Shown: positions 20,284 through 31,332, counted from the first letter of the stretch. The stretch is DNA of 64,000 nucleotides from Alkalicoccobacillus plakortidis (GCF_023703085.1 NZ_JAMQJY010000001.1:744001-808000); one strand, 5' to 3'. Notes: generated by a model from the sequence alone, not told the origin. Made by a program: numbers and translations.

Positions 20284-20312
20284 TTGCTTTCTTTTTATGC
20301 CTATGCTAAGAT
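20284..20312 (+). promoter_or_regulatory. Candidate sigma-A promoter for rpmB
   Basis: TTGCTT, 17-base spacer, TAAGAT on the plus strand, 55 bases before the rpmB start codon. It is the only well-spaced vegetative-type promoter seen in the rpmB/yloU intergenic region. Confidence 0.55.
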
Positions 20313-20367
20313 ATTCAGGTATGAATTGGACTCATCACTTGGTTGAATGAATAAGGAGGTGCAAGTC

Positions 20368-20556
20368 ATGGCCCGTGTTTGTTATATTACAGGCAAAAAA
20401 GCTCGTACAGGTAATAAGCGTTCTCACGCTTTAAACAAAACTAAACGCCGTTGGGGAGTAAACGTACAAAAGGTACGTATTCTTGTTGACGGTAAGCCGA
20501 AACGTGTTTACGTTTCAGCTCGTGCGCTAAAATCAGGAAAAGTACAACGTGTTTAA
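20368..20556 (+). CDS. rpmB: 50S ribosomal protein L28
   Basis: Structural protein of the large subunit. 62 basic residues beginning [16 protein letters not shown] with the family core [12 protein letters not shown] and the ending [13 protein letters not shown]. The start follows AAGGAGGTGCAAGTC; an in-frame upstream start at 20347 would place the ribosome-binding site inside the gene. Only one cysteine is present, so this is the zinc-free form. It is transcribed opposite to its neighbours and converges on spoVM with a shared hairpin. Confidence 0.97.
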   Translation: MARVCYITGKKARTGNKRSHALNKTKRRWGVNVQKVRILVDGKPKRVYVSARALKSGKVQRV

Positions 20557-20562
20557 TTGAAC

Positions 20563-20602
20563 CTAGCAAAAAAGCACCGTTAATTCGGTGCTTTTTTGCT
20601 AG
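20563..20602. terminator. Bidirectional terminator shared by rpmB and spoVM
   Basis: A 17-base perfect stem: CTAGCAAAAAAGCACCG (20563-20579) and its complement (20586-20602) with a 6-base loop. A- and T-runs in the arms suit termination in both directions. The right arm contains the spoVM stop codon and part of its last codon, so the hairpin overlaps coding sequence. Confidence 0.9.
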
Positions 20603-20679
20603 GCTTTTTTAAATGAACTAAGCACGGCCCGCACGAATCCACCGATAAATTTGGGCAGCTTGATGGTATAAAACTTCAT
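20599..20679 (-). CDS. spoVM: Stage V sporulation protein SpoVM
   Basis: A 26-residue amphipathic helix that recognises the convex forespore membrane and anchors the spore coat base with SpoIVA. It starts MKFYTIKLPKFIGGFVRA and ends in SSFKKA, nearly identical to the B. subtilis peptide, including Pro9 that shapes its membrane binding. A very strong GGAGGAGGAG ribosome-binding site precedes the ATG. It sits in the same place as in B. subtilis, next to rpmB, and its stop codon is inside the shared terminator. Too short for ordinary gene finding, but the match is clear. Confidence 0.96.
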   Translation of the reverse strand: MKFYTIKLPKFIGGFVRAVLSSFKKA

Positions 20680-20909
20680 GGCTCCTCCTCCTTAGCGAAA
20701 ATCGCCAAAACGAGCTAATCATCACAAACTGAATTTAACAGATCTCACAATCACCCACTAATCAGTCACTCTTATTACTTATCACTTACAAGGGCAAACT
20801 ATTCCTACTTTCGTAAAAGAGAATGAATAAAGTGTTAGTTGTCTTCCAGAACAGCCAAGCTATTCTTTACCATCATGCTATGCCCGACAAATCAAAAAAA
20901 GAACTAGAA

Positions 20910-21572
20910 TTACGTTTCAGACTGTGCGTTTCTTAACTCTTGAATGGCTTGATAACGGTCTGCTTTTCCAAACACAGCTGATCCTGCAACAAGGACATTA
21001 GCACCTGCATCAATACAAGCTTGAGCTGTTTGGGGATTCACTCCTCCATCAACCTCAATTTCAAATGAATACCCAGCATTTTTACTATATGCAGCTAACT
21101 CACGAATATTGCCTAGAACACTATGAATAAACTGTTGGCCACCAAAACCAGGATTCACAGACATTTGCAAAACCAAATCTACATCTTGGAGAATCGGGAC
21201 AACTGATTGCACAGGAGTTGCAGGATTTAAAACAACCCCAGCTTTAACACCTTGTTCTTTAATTAATTGAATCGTTCGGTGTAAATGAGTGCATGCTTCC
21301 ACATGAACCGAAATAATATCTGCGCCAGCTTTAGCGAATTCAGCTATGTATTGGTCAGGATTATCAAGCATTAGGTGCACGTCCAATGGAAGCTTTGTCA
21401 CTGGTCGAATCGCTTCCACAATTAGTGGTCCTATTGTTAAATTAGGGACAAAATGTCCATCCATTGCATCAATATGGACATAATCCGCACCTGCTGCATC
21501 GATATCTTGAATTTCTGATCCTAGTTTTGCAAAGTCTGCTGATAAAATAGAAGGAGCAATTTTTATCATCAT
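20910..21572 (-). CDS. rpe: Ribulose-phosphate 3-epimerase
   Basis: Interconverts ribulose-5-phosphate and xylulose-5-phosphate in the pentose phosphate pathway. 220 residues, TIM barrel; metal-binding and catalytic motifs [14 protein letters not shown] (start), [18 protein letters not shown] near 33-50, DVHLMLDNP near 65, NPGFGGQ near 143 and EVDGGVN near 175. Its first ATG shares one base with the rsgA stop. thiN, which follows rpe in B. subtilis, is absent here. Confidence 0.95.
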   Translation of the reverse strand: MMIKIAPSILSADFAKLGSEIQDIDAAGADYVHIDAMDGHFVPNLTIGPLIVEAIRPVTKLPLDVHLMLDNPDQYIAEFAKAGADIISVHVEACTHLHRTIQLIKEQGVKAGVVLNPATPVQSVVPILQDVDLVLQMSVNPGFGGQQFIHSVLGNIRELAAYSKNAGYSFEIEVDGGVNPQTAQACIDAGANVLVAGSAVFGKADRYQAIQELRNAQSET

Positions 21573-22453
21573 CAGTATCTCCTTTTTCGTTGATTGATTT
21601 CTTCCAAAAATGTTAGGTAATGTTCATAGCGATAAGATTGAATTTGACCTTCTTCTACTGCCACCTTCACCGCACATTTTGGCTCTGAAGTGTGCAGACA
21701 TCCTCGAAATTTGCAATCTGGCATTCTTGAAGCCATTTCCGGAAAATATAAAGCCAAATCTTCTGCTTCTATGTCTGTAAATTCTACTGAACTAAAACCT
21801 GGTGTATCGGCTACAAGCCCCGAACCAATCGAAAGTAATTCCACATGACGGGTCGTATGCTTACCTCTACCAAGGTGAGTTGAAATTTTGTCCGTTTCGA
21901 TATCTAAGTTTGGTTTTAATGCATTCAGCAAAGAGGATTTGCCTACACCAGACTGGCCAGCAACAACAGACATACGGTCATTAAGATCCGGAAGAAGCCA
22001 CTGCACACCTTGCTCGGCTACATTAGACGTGAGCCTCACACGATAACCAATGTCTTGATAATGCTCCTTATACGTCTGAATCTCTTCTTCTTGTTTTGTC
22101 GTTAGCAGATCCATTTTACTAATAATAATAACTGGTTCTATTTGTGCCGCTTCAATATGAACTAAAAAACGATCAAGTAGATGAGTACTAAAATCTGGCT
22201 CTAATGCCGAGAACACAAGCAGTGCTTGATCCACATTTGCAATAGACGGTCGAATTAACTCATTTTTTCGTTCCAACAACTCCATAATATAACCATCAGT
22301 CTTGTTTTCAGCTTCATATTCGACATAATCACCAACAAGTGGTTTCCGCTTTTGTTTACGGAATAATCCTCTTCCCCTGCATTGAATATACAAGTCTTGA
22401 TCTTGTACATAATAAAATCCGCTGAGAGACTTTACGATTAAACCATTTGGCAT
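21572..22453 (-). CDS. rsgA: Ribosome small subunit-dependent GTPase RsgA
   Basis: Checks late 30S maturation; a circularly permuted GTPase. 293 residues: N-terminal OB fold ([14 protein letters not shown]), then motifs in permuted order, ISKMDLL (G4) near 122, [14 protein letters not shown] (G1) near 167, HTTRHVEL (G2) near 200 and DTPGFSS (G3) near 215, and a C-terminal zinc region [14 protein letters not shown] near 248-261. It follows prkC/prpC as in B. subtilis, where prkC phosphorylates RsgA-type partners. Confidence 0.95.
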   Translation of the reverse strand: MPNGLIVKSLSGFYYVQDQDLYIQCRGRGLFRKQKRKPLVGDYVEYEAENKTDGYIMELLERKNELIRPSIANVDQALLVFSALEPDFSTHLLDRFLVHIEAAQIEPVIIISKMDLLTTKQEEEIQTYKEHYQDIGYRVRLTSNVAEQGVQWLLPDLNDRMSVVAGQSGVGKSSLLNALKPNLDIETDKISTHLGRGKHTTRHVELLSIGSGLVADTPGFSSVEFTDIEAEDLALYFPEMASRMPDCKFRGCLHTSEPKCAVKVAVEEGQIQSYRYEHYLTFLEEINQRKRRY

Positions 22454-22520
22454 AAAAACCTTCTTTCTATTCCATTAGTTGTTTCGAAAAACAAAGGGCG
22501 GGCAAATGCCCAAGCCCTTG

Positions 22521-24565
22521 TTATTCATACGTTCGTTCTTCCGAATTTTTTATGAGCTCGCCATCTATATAGAGATCAAATGATCCTGTATAGCTTGGAC
22601 TCACCCGCAGTGGAATAACATATGTCTTTGACTCTGTAACCTCTTCTTCAACAAACACTTCGTCTTCACCTTCAGTGGTCGCATCACGGTAAACGATACG
22701 AATCTCAAAAACCTCTCCAAGCTTCCTGTTCTTGCTCTGATACTTCTACAGGTTGACTAACTTCGATGATTCGACTGGGCTCATCTTCAACTGGTGTTTC
22801 ATCATCTGGCTCATCGCCAGGATCAGTTCCCGACGCATCTTCCTCAGGACCTCTTGAAACAACCACTTCAACATTACTGCCTTGATCAAGCATTTCAAAA
22901 GGCTCGGGATCTTGACTAATTACTTTCCCTTCTGCGATTGTATCGTTAAATTCAAACGAGAAGCGTCCTCTCAACCCAACATCATTAAAATAAGCTCGTG
23001 CGGCATCCTCAGTCTCTCCTTCTAAATTCATTAAACGAATTTGAGACTCAATCGCATACGTAAGGAAAACGGTGGTTGTAGAGGGAACAATACTAGAACC
23101 ACTAGTCGGCGTTTGACTTAACACCGTACCTTCTGTTTCTTCATTATTTTCACGTGTGACTCGTTCAACATTCACATTTAGCTGCTCAAGTAAACGTTCC
23201 GCTTGTTCAATTGGTAAACCAGTATAATCCTCTAGCGTAATCTCTTCCTCTTCACCACTAACCTGAAGCCGCACTGTAGAACCTTCTTTTACTTTTGAAC
23301 CAGCTCGGGGGTTTTGTGAGGCAACAAGTCCCGCATCAACGGAGTCATCATCTACTTCCTGAATATCTACCGTTAAATTTAGGTCCTCAAGTTTTTGTCG
23401 GGCTTCATCTGCCGGCTCTTCAATGACGTCTGGTATAGTCACTTCAGCCACCCTAAACAAATTTGGATAAATGGCAAAAGCCGTTGCTACAACAACTAGA
23501 GTAAAAATCGCTGCAAAAATAAGAATAAACAGCCACTTTTTTCGCTTTTTTTGTTTTTTCGGCTTAGCTATTGGTTTGGCTTGATCTGTTTGGTTCTCAG
23601 GAACAGTCTTAACGGGTTTAGTTGGCTCTGCAGCGATTGTTTTTTCAAGATCATCAGAATTAGGTAGCTTACCAACAATCGGAATCGCTTTTGTTACTTC
23701 ATCATTGTCCTCATGTTCATATTTGTAAGGAGATTCATTATACCGATCTGGATCTAGAAGAGTATACGCATCCTCTGCCATTTCTTCTGCCGTTTGATAA
23801 CGTGCTGCTTGGATCCTTCATAGTAGCCTTTTGGATCATATTCTCCACACTCTGTGGAATGGCTTCATTAATCTGTCTGATTGAAGGCATATCATTCTGC
23901 AGATGCTTGATTGCAATTGAAACGGCTGTGTCGCCTGAAAAAGGTAACACTCCTGTTAACATTTCATAAAGAACAATACCTAAAGAATAGATATCAGAAC
24001 GATAGGTAATGTGCCCTCCACGAGCCTGCTCTGGTGACAAATAATGAACAGAACCCATTACGGAATTGGTATGTGTAATCGTTGCTGCTGACATCGCTCT
24101 TGCTATACCAAAATCAGCAACCTTTGCATCTCCATTTTCACTAATGAGTATATTATGAGGTTTGATGTCTCGATGAACGATTTGATTTGCATGGGCATGT
24201 GCCATCGCTGCAAGAATTTGTTTTAAATAGTCCAGAGCAACATCAACTTGCAATGGTCCTTCCTGCTGAATCAGTTCTTTTAAAGTCTGACCCTTCACAT
24301 ACTCCATGACAATATAGTAAAGATTATCTTCTTCACCAACATCAAAGATATTGACGATATTTGGGTGCGCTAAACTGGTGGCAGATTGTGCTTCCCGACG
24401 AAATCGTTTGATAAACTGTTCATCATCTGAAAACTGTGGCTGTAGAACCTTTACCGCAACATGTCGATCTAGAATGACATCTAGCGCTAAATAGACATTC
24501 GCCATCCCTCCGCCGCCAATGCTTTCTATAATTACATAACGGTCACTAATTCGTTGTCCAATCAT
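22521..24565 (-). CDS. prkC: Membrane Ser/Thr kinase PrkC with PASTA repeats (two frameshifts)
   Basis: Senses cell-wall fragments through external PASTA repeats and phosphorylates targets inside the cell. Kinase domain: glycine loop [12 protein letters not shown] near 15-26, catalytic HRDIKPHN near 133-140, DFGIARA. One membrane helix ([17 protein letters not shown]) then three PASTA repeats and a beta-rich tail. Frame breaks: near 23805-23812 (kinase frame ends after ATMKDPS; correct continuation [12 protein letters not shown]) and in an A-run at 22707-22711, after which the tail continues EIRIVYRD to a stop at 22521. Start taken at [10 protein letters not shown]. prpC, its phosphatase, is just upstream. 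Confidence 0.9.
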
Positions 24566-24583
24566 ACGAATCACCCAACCTTG

Positions 24584-25333
24584 TCAGCAGCTGCGGGAAA
24601 TCGAACCAAGCGCAATAGAAATATTGTCTTCGCCTCCACGCTCGTTCGCTTGCTGTATAAATGATTTTGATACAGTTTCAACCGAATCGTTTGAGGAAAG
24701 TATTGATTGCATATCCGTTAAAGAGAGTTTGTCTGATAAACCATCAGAACATAGAAGCAGGTCCCAAGACCCTTCTAATGGAAGAATCAAAACATCCATT
24801 TTAATTGAAGGTTCTGTGCCTAGTGCACGCAAAATGACGTTTTTCCGAGGGTGATTTTCTGCTTCTTCCTCTGAAATCTGCCCAGTTCTTCTAAGCTCCT
24901 CCACTAACGAGTGATCGGACGTCTTCTGAGAAAAAGTGTCATCTGTACGTAAATAAGCACGACTATCACCAATATGCCCAATGGCTACATATTCATCGGT
25001 ACAAATAGCCGCTACAAGTGTTGTACCCATGCCTTGACACTCTTCATGACTATTTGCGTATTCATGAACAGCCTGGTTGATAGCTGAAAATTGCTGCCTC
25101 AGCCAATCTTCTGCATCTTTAGCAGAAAGCGGATTTTCAAGTAGCTCCCACGCTTCTTTTAATAAATCCGAGGTCATGCCACTTGCTACATCCCCTGCTC
25201 GATGACCACCCATTCCATCAGCCACAAATGCAAGCAATCCAGCATTTGTTGTATAGATTCCACCAGAATCTTCATTATGGGTTCGAACTTGTCCAACATC
25301 TGATAAAAAAACATACTCAAGGACGTTTTTCAT
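24584..25333 (-). CDS. prpC: PP2C-type protein phosphatase PrpC
   Basis: Manganese-dependent phosphatase that reverses PrkC phosphorylation. 249 residues with PP2C metal-binding motifs: THNEDSGG near 18-25, FVADGMGGHRAGDVAS near 36-51, GHIGDSRAYL near 117, LLCSDGLSD near 192 and GGEDNISIALG near the end. Encoded 18 bases before prkC, the usual kinase/phosphatase pair. Confidence 0.95.
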   Translation of the reverse strand: MKNVLEYVFLSDVGQVRTHNEDSGGIYTTNAGLLAFVADGMGGHRAGDVASGMTSDLLKEAWELLENPLSAKDAEDWLRQQFSAINQAVHEYANSHEECQGMGTTLVAAICTDEYVAIGHIGDSRAYLRTDDTFSQKTSDHSLVEELRRTGQISEEEAENHPRKNVILRALGTEPSIKMDVLILPLEGSWDLLLCSDGLSDKLSLTDMQSILSSNDSVETVSKSFIQQANERGGEDNISIALGSISRSC

Positions 25334-25346
25334 TCATCCACCTCTT

Positions 25347-26687
25347 TTAAGAATTCCTTCTAAGTGCTGTAATAAAAAATCCATCAGATTGATAGTCTTG
25401 TGGTAATACTGTTAACATACCTTGATTCAAGCGTTTTGACACAATGTGTTTTGGCAAACGTTCACTAATGGTTTCATCTAACGAAAAGTCGGGATTGTTT
25501 TGAATAAAGGCTTGAATAGTCTCTTCATTCTCAGCTTTGTCCACTGTGCAGGTACTATATACTAACAGGCCGTCTTTTTTGACACAGGTACTTGCCGCAG
25601 CCAAAATATCTGCTTGAATCGTCGCAATTTGTGTCACATCACGCTCAGATTTTGCCCATTTGATATCTGGTTTGCGTTTAAGTACACCAAAACCAGTACA
25701 AGGGGCATCTACTAAAACTCGATCATACAACTCTTTGTGGTCAACAAGCTTTCTCGCATCCATTGCCTCTGCTTTAATAATAGATAAGCTCAATCGTTTA
25801 GCCTGCTGCTGAATTAACTTCACCTTTTGCGGATGAAGATCTAGTGCCAACACAGACCCTTGATTATTCATTTGCTCGGCCAAATGGGTTGTCTTCCCAC
25901 CTGGTGCCGCACACGTATCCAATACATCCATTCCTGGTTCCGGTGATAGCGCCAATGCGACCATCATGGAGCTCTCATCCTGAGCTGTCATTAGACCTTG
26001 CAAATAGGCCTCAGTCTCAAATACTGGCCCTTTTTCAATAATAATTCCTTCGCTCGTCAATTCGGCAGGCTTCGCTTCAATTCCTTCTTTTTCTAATTGA
26101 AGTAAAAGATCATCTCTAGTTGTTTTTGTCTGATTGACTCTCATACTTACTGGTGCAGGCAGTAAATTCTCGATGCACATAGCTCTTGTCTCTTCTTGAC
26201 CATATTGGCTGATCCAACGTTTAAGTAACCAAACAGGATGACTTGTTTCAATAGATAAACGCTCTATTGGGTCTTGAATATCCTCAAAAGAAGGTCTCTC
26301 TGCACGTTGAAAGCCACGTAAGACGCCGTTCACCATGCCACTGATACCTTTATGCCCATTATACTTAGCAATCGTTACTGCCTCATGAACAACCGCACGT
26401 TCTGGAACTCGGTCCAAATAAACCATTTGATAGATTGATAAACGAAGAAGAACAAGTACCCATGTATCTAGTTTCTTAAGATCTTTTTTTATTAAAGGTT
26501 GCAAGTAAAAATCAAGTGTCAATTTTCTTTGAATGGTGCCATAGACAATTTCAGTCAACAAAGCTGAATCTCGACGATCAAGACCTGCTTTTTTTCGTGT
26601 ATCATTTAAAAGTAGATGGCTATATGCTTGGTTCTTCTCAATTTTGACCAAGACATCTAATGCTGCTTCACGTACTGTTTTACCCAT
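25347..26687 (-). CDS. rsmB: 16S rRNA (cytosine-C5-967)-methyltransferase RsmB
   Basis: Methylates C967 of 16S rRNA using SAM. 446 residues: N-terminal NusB-like RNA-binding domain (REAALDVLVKIEK; about 1-135) and C-terminal Rossmann methyltransferase. SAM motif LDTCAAPGGKTTHLAEQM near 256-273, the first conserved cysteine in VDAPCTGFGV near 325, and the nucleophile in VYSTCTVDKAENE near 378. Starts one base after the fmt stop; part of priA-fmt-rsmB-prpC-prkC. Confidence 0.95.
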   Translation of the reverse strand: MGKTVREAALDVLVKIEKNQAYSHLLLNDTRKKAGLDRRDSALLTEIVYGTIQRKLTLDFYLQPLIKKDLKKLDTWVLVLLRLSIYQMVYLDRVPERAVVHEAVTIAKYNGHKGISGMVNGVLRGFQRAERPSFEDIQDPIERLSIETSHPVWLLKRWISQYGQEETRAMCIENLLPAPVSMRVNQTKTTRDDLLLQLEKEGIEAKPAELTSEGIIIEKGPVFETEAYLQGLMTAQDESSMMVALALSPEPGMDVLDTCAAPGGKTTHLAEQMNNQGSVLALDLHPQKVKLIQQQAKRLSLSIIKAEAMDARKLVDHKELYDRVLVDAPCTGFGVLKRKPDIKWAKSERDVTQIATIQADILAAASTCVKKDGLLVYSTCTVDKAENEETIQAFIQNNPDFSLDETISERLPKHIVSKRLNQGMLTVLPQDYQSDGFFITALRRNS

Positions 26688-26688
26688 A

Positions 26689-27624
26689 CTATTCTCCTAA
26701 CCTTGTTCCAAGAGACAATCTTGATCCTACACCACGATAAAAGGCCGCTGCATCCATCCGTTTTTTACCTGCTGGTTGTAGTTCTATCACTTTAATCCTT
26801 TGACCATCGCCAGCTGAAATCACAAGCCCTTCATCACTCAACTCAACGATCTCACCAGGTTGGTGTGTATTTGACGAGGTCTCCACATAATCTGCTTTCC
26901 AGATTTTAAGGTTTTGTCCTTCGAGAGTTGTATAAGCAACCGGCCAAGGACTTAACCCACGGATCTGATTATAGAGCTCACGTCCACTTTTATTCCAGTC
27001 AAGCTTCTCCATATCACGAGAGATGTTACGAGCAAACGTTGCCTCTGAATCATCTTGTTTAATTGGTGTGATATCCCCTTTTAGTAAACGAGCAATCGTA
27101 TCTGTTAACAAAGGAGCTCCAACTTTACTAAGCTTATCGTGCAAGCTTCCTACATCATCGGATTCGTCTATTGCTACTCTTGTTTGACTCAGGATATCAC
27201 CTGCATCTAGTTTTTCTGCCATGTACATAATGGTAATGCCTGTCTCTGCCTCTCCATCTATAATCGCTTGATGAATTGGAGCACCACCTCTATATTTAGG
27301 AAGCAGCGACGCATGAACATTTAAACAGTTGAATTTTGGGATGTCTAAAAGCTCTTTAGGCAAAATTTGCCCAAAGGCTGCCGTTACAATTAAATCAGGT
27401 TCAAGTTCAGCAACACTTTCCCATTCTAAACGAATCTTTTCTGGCTGAATCACCGGTAATCCTAAACGTTCAGCTTCTATTTTTACTGGTGGTGGTGTCA
27501 ATTGTTTCTTCCGTCCTACTGGTCGATCTGGTTGTGTCACCACAGCTTTAACTGGATATTTTGAGTGCAATTCCTGGAGGACAGGGACTGCAAAATCTGG
27601 CGTTCCCATAAATATAATGTTCAT
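26689..27624 (-). CDS. fmt: Methionyl-tRNA formyltransferase
   Basis: Adds the formyl group to initiator Met-tRNA. About 311 residues from MNIIFMGTPDFAVPVL (27624); an in-frame extension to 27705 would cover the priA end and is rejected. Formyltransferase domain with catalytic Asn-His-Asp signature LNVHASLLPKYRGGAPI near 106-122 and LDAGDI near 144; a C-terminal tRNA-binding domain follows (WPVAYTTLEGQ). The peptide deformylase gene def, which normally precedes fmt in bacilli, is not here. Confidence 0.95.
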   Translation of the reverse strand: MNIIFMGTPDFAVPVLQELHSKYPVKAVVTQPDRPVGRKKQLTPPPVKIEAERLGLPVIQPEKIRLEWESVAELEPDLIVTAAFGQILPKELLDIPKFNCLNVHASLLPKYRGGAPIHQAIIDGEAETGITIMYMAEKLDAGDILSQTRVAIDESDDVGSLHDKLSKVGAPLLTDTIARLLKGDITPIKQDDSEATFARNISRDMEKLDWNKSGRELYNQIRGLSPWPVAYTTLEGQNLKIWKADYVETSSNTHQPGEIVELSDEGLVISAGDGQRIKVIELQPAGKKRMDAAAFYRGVGSRLSLGTRLGE

Positions 27625-27643
27625 TTTCACACTGCCTTTCGCC

Positions 27644-30041
27644 TTACATAAAAAAGTAAGGGTGCATATCCAAACTGATTTGAAGATTGCCTTGTGTTGT
27701 ATCACGCAAATAATGCTTAAGGATCTGTTGCAAAGCCTCAGTCAGCTTGGGTTCATTTTTGTATTTTATCATGCATTGATAGCGATATCTATCTTTTATC
27801 CGGGCAATTGGTGAGACGACCGGCCCTAAAATAACCGTTTCACTTCGTAACGTTCGTTTCAAAAAGTCCGTAATTTTTTGTGATTTTTCAATGACATTCG
27901 GCAGATCCGGATCAGAGATGGTGACAAGCGCCATAAAACGGTACGGCGGGTAATCGGCAGCTCTACGCTTGGTGCATCTCTGTCTGATAAAATCGCTCAT
28001 AGTCATGGCCTTTGACAAGCTGGATACTATAATGGTCAGGCGTATACGATTGAAGTAATACCTCTCCTGGACGCTCGTGCCGTCCTGCTCGCCCACTCAC
28101 TTGCTCTAGCAACTGAAATGTGCGCTCCGCTGAACGAAAATCAGGAATATGCAGCATTGTATCTGCTGCTAACACTCCTACCAAGCGTAATATTTGGAAA
28201 ATCCAATCCTTTTGCAATCATCTGTGTGCCAAGTAAAATATCAGCCTCTCCGTTCCCAAATGAATCGAGTAATTGCTGATGAGAGCCCTTTGTTCTTGTT
28301 GTATCTACATCCATACGAATCACACGAGCTTCGGGCAACACACGTGTGAGCTCTTCTTCTACCTTTTGTGTACCAGAGCCGAAGAAGCGAATGTGTTCAC
28401 TTTGACATTCAGGACACTTTACAGGCATCGTTTCTTCGTGACCACAATAATGACATTTTAATGAATGATTGCTACGATGATAGGTTAATGAGATATCACA
28501 ATGCTCACATTGCGGCACATACCCGCAATCTCTACACATCACAAAGGTTGAGTAACCTCGTCTATTTAGAAATAGAACACTTTGTTCGCCACGTTCTAAA
28601 CGTTTCTTTAGTGCGTCCATCAACGAAGCTGAGAACATAGAGCGATTACCTGATCGTAGCTCGTCCCTCATGTCAACAATCTCAACCGTTGGCATTGGAC
28701 GATTGTTGACACGGTATTTTAATGAGAGAAGTGTATATACTCCTTTTTGAGCCCGTGCAAACGTCTCAAGAGAAGGGGTTGCACTTCCTAATATAACAGG
28801 GCATTGATGGTAAGCACTTCGTTCAATGGCAACTTCTTTTGTGTGGTACCTCGGCATATCCTCTTGTTTATAACTCATTTCATGCTCTTCATCCATAATA
28901 ATTAAACCGAGATTTCTAAATGGAGCAAATACTGCTGAACGTGCGCCTACGACCACCTTCACTTCACTTCGATGGATCTTGCGCCATTCGTCATATTTCT
29001 CGCCCACTGAAAGTCCTGAATGCAAAACGGCTACTTCATTACCAAAACGCGACTTGAAACGCGAGACGATTTGCGGTGTTAGTGAAATCTCTGGTACTAA
29101 CATGATCGCTTCCTTGCCTTGCTTTAATACAAGATCAATCGTTTGTAGATAGATCTCTGTTTTCCCACTGCCGGTTACCCCATGTAATAAAAACGTCTCA
29201 CTTCGCTTTTGATGAATTGCGTGCTCAATCGGATAAAATGCCTGCTGCTGTTCATCCGTTAAAGGAAGTGGTGGAGTGGTCTTAACTTCAATGCCTTGAA
29301 AGGGATCTCGATACGCTTCTTTCTCCCATTCAATGATGATGTTTTTATCAATCAGAGACTTTAAAACCGCCCTTGTAGAATTTGTTGCTTTTAACACCTC
29401 TTGCGAGCGTACAGGTTGTTCCTCTTTTTTTAAAAAGGCGAGTATGTCCTGCTGCTTGTGTGCAGATGCTTTAATGGAGCTTTGGTCTCCGGACTCGTTT
29501 AGTTTCACCCATTTTTCCGTTTTTTTCTTACCTTTTTCCTTAACTACATAATGAACAGCTAACTCTCAGCATCGATTGCCTTACGGACTAAACCAAGCTG
29601 CCCACCTAACTTTTCAACAGCATCTTTCCAAAGAACAACGGTTTGTTCATGAAAAAGAAACTGAAGCGATTGGTGGAGTAACCTGTAGTCCTTCAAAAGA
29701 TGTAATTCCTTAATAACCGCTGTTTTTAAAGCGGCAGGAAGCATCGCTTGATAGGCACTAATTTGAAAACATATTGTTTTTTTTGCAAGCCAACCACCTA
29801 ACTGTAGGAGCTCACTTGTTAAAACAGGAACAGGATCTAATACTTCCTCCACTGCTTTAAGCCTGGTCACATCACTTGTTTCCGTCACTTCCATCACAAA
29901 TCCTTGAATTTGTCTTGGTCCAAAAGGCACAACAATTCGCATGCCAGGTTGGATGATTTGCTCAAGATGAGATGGAATGAGGTAGTCAAATAATCGATCT
30001 GTTTGCGCAGCCGGTACATCAACAATCGTCCTAGCGATCAT
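27644..30041 (-). CDS. priA: Primosomal helicase PriA (three frameshifts)
   Basis: Restarts stalled replication forks by loading the primosome. About 798 residues when joined. N-terminal 3'-end-binding domain (MIARTIVDVPAAQTDRLFDY), helicase core with HGVTGSGKTEIY, DEEHEMSYKQ and GSATPSLET, a zinc region (CRDCGYVPQCEHCDISL...CHYCGHEETMPVKCPEC) and the helicase end EQVSGRAGRHERPG. Frame breaks fall near 29565 (after KAIDAE, resuming LAVHYVVKEKG), 28185 (PNITLVGVLAADT spans it) and 27970 (TEMHQ-RRAADYPPYR). All pieces are family-like and in order. Overlaps the coaBC end by 11 bases. Confidence 0.88.
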
Positions 30042-31251
30042 TTGCCGGATGCTCCAATGCAAAGCTTTTAATTGTTTCTAGAATATGGTTAGCTGCTTGT
30101 TTTTTGCTGGCAAGCGGGAAGGATTGTTCTCCACCTTTTCGATCAAAAATGGAAATGATATTAGTATCACCATCAAACCCAGCACCTTCAGCTGAGATAT
30201 CATTTGCCACAATCAAATCTAAATTCTTTTTCTTTAACTTGCCCTTTGCATATTCTGCAACTCTTTCTGATTCAGCAGCAAAACCTATTAAAAGCTGATC
30301 CGCTGTTTTTGTAGATCCGAGTTTCATTAAGATATCCTTGGTTGGCTCAAGCTCAACCATCCATTGGTCTTGTTTCTTTTTATGTTTTTGAGAATAAGTG
30401 ATCGTCGGATGATAGTCGGCAACTGCTGCTGCTTTAATCGTTACCTCAGCAGATTGAAATTGTTCAGTCACTTGCTGAAACATTTCTTCGGCTGAATTCA
30501 CCTGTTTAATCGTCACGCCTGCTGGAGGTTCTAAATGAGTAGGACCAGTAACCAAAACAACCTCAGCACCCTTTTCAACAGCAGCTTCAGCCAGAGCAAA
30601 TCCCATCTTCCCTGATGAATAATTAGAGAAATACCTTACAGGGTCAATTGGTTCACGAGTTGGACCAACGGTGATTAACACTTTTTTCCCCGACCAAAAC
30701 GGTTCTTTTTGGGCAAATCGAGCCTGCAAAACATTTATTATATCAACTGGTTCAGCCATTCTTCCTTTGCCAATCCATCCACATGCTAAATAACCTGCAG
30801 TAGAATCAAGCAATTGATAGCCAAACGTATCAAGCTTTTGCATATTCTCCTGTACTGCAGGATGGTTATACATATTAATATTCATGGTTGGAGCTATGTA
30901 AACAGGTGCAAGTGTTGCTAAAACGGTTGTTGTTACCATATCGTCTGCTAGTCCGTTTGCAAGCTTAGCCATAACATTTGCTGTCGCAGGTGCGATTAAA
31001 CAAATATCGGCCCAGTCTGCAAGATCGATATGAGCGATTTTCTCTGGATTAGGTTCTGTAAATGTATCCACATACACAGGGTTTCTTGATAACGCTTGAA
31101 ACGTAAGCGGCTGCACAAATTCCTGCGCAGACTTAGTCATCATAACCTTTACCTCGGCACCAGCTTGGACTAATTTACTGGTTAGATCGCAGGCTTTATA
31201 GGAGGCAATGCCGCCTGTAACACCAAGTAAGATTTTTTTGCCTTCTAGCAT
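30031..31251 (-). CDS. coaBC: Bifunctional CoaBC (phosphopantothenate-cysteine ligase/decarboxylase)
   Basis: Two consecutive steps of coenzyme A synthesis. 406 residues: N-terminal FMN-dependent decarboxylase CoaC (KILLGVTGGIASYKA; substrate loop MNINMYNHPAV near 125; ACGWIGKGRMAE near 158) and C-terminal CTP-dependent ligase CoaB (VGPTREPIDPVRYFSNYSSG near 193-212, AAAVADYHP near 275, then the KDIL and FAAES motifs). Lies between rpoZ and priA as in B. subtilis. Confidence 0.95.
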   Translation of the reverse strand: MLEGKKILLGVTGGIASYKACDLTSKLVQAGAEVKVMMTKSAQEFVQPLTFQALSRNPVYVDTFTEPNPEKIAHIDLADWADICLIAPATANVMAKLANGLADDMVTTTVLATLAPVYIAPTMNINMYNHPAVQENMQKLDTFGYQLLDSTAGYLACGWIGKGRMAEPVDIINVLQARFAQKEPFWSGKKVLITVGPTREPIDPVRYFSNYSSGKMGFALAEAAVEKGAEVVLVTGPTHLEPPAGVTIKQVNSAEEMFQQVTEQFQSAEVTIKAAAVADYHPTITYSQKHKKKQDQWMVELEPTKDILMKLGSTKTADQLLIGFAAESERVAEYAKGKLKKKNLDLIVANDISAEGAGFDGDTNIISIFDRKGGEQSFPLASKKQAANHILETIKSFALEHPANDR

Positions 31252-31332
31252 ATTCCCCGCCTCTTTCGTCTTTGTCTACTTCCACTATATAAGAAAACAA
31301 CCTATTTCCGCAAAAATAGGTTGTCAGATCTT

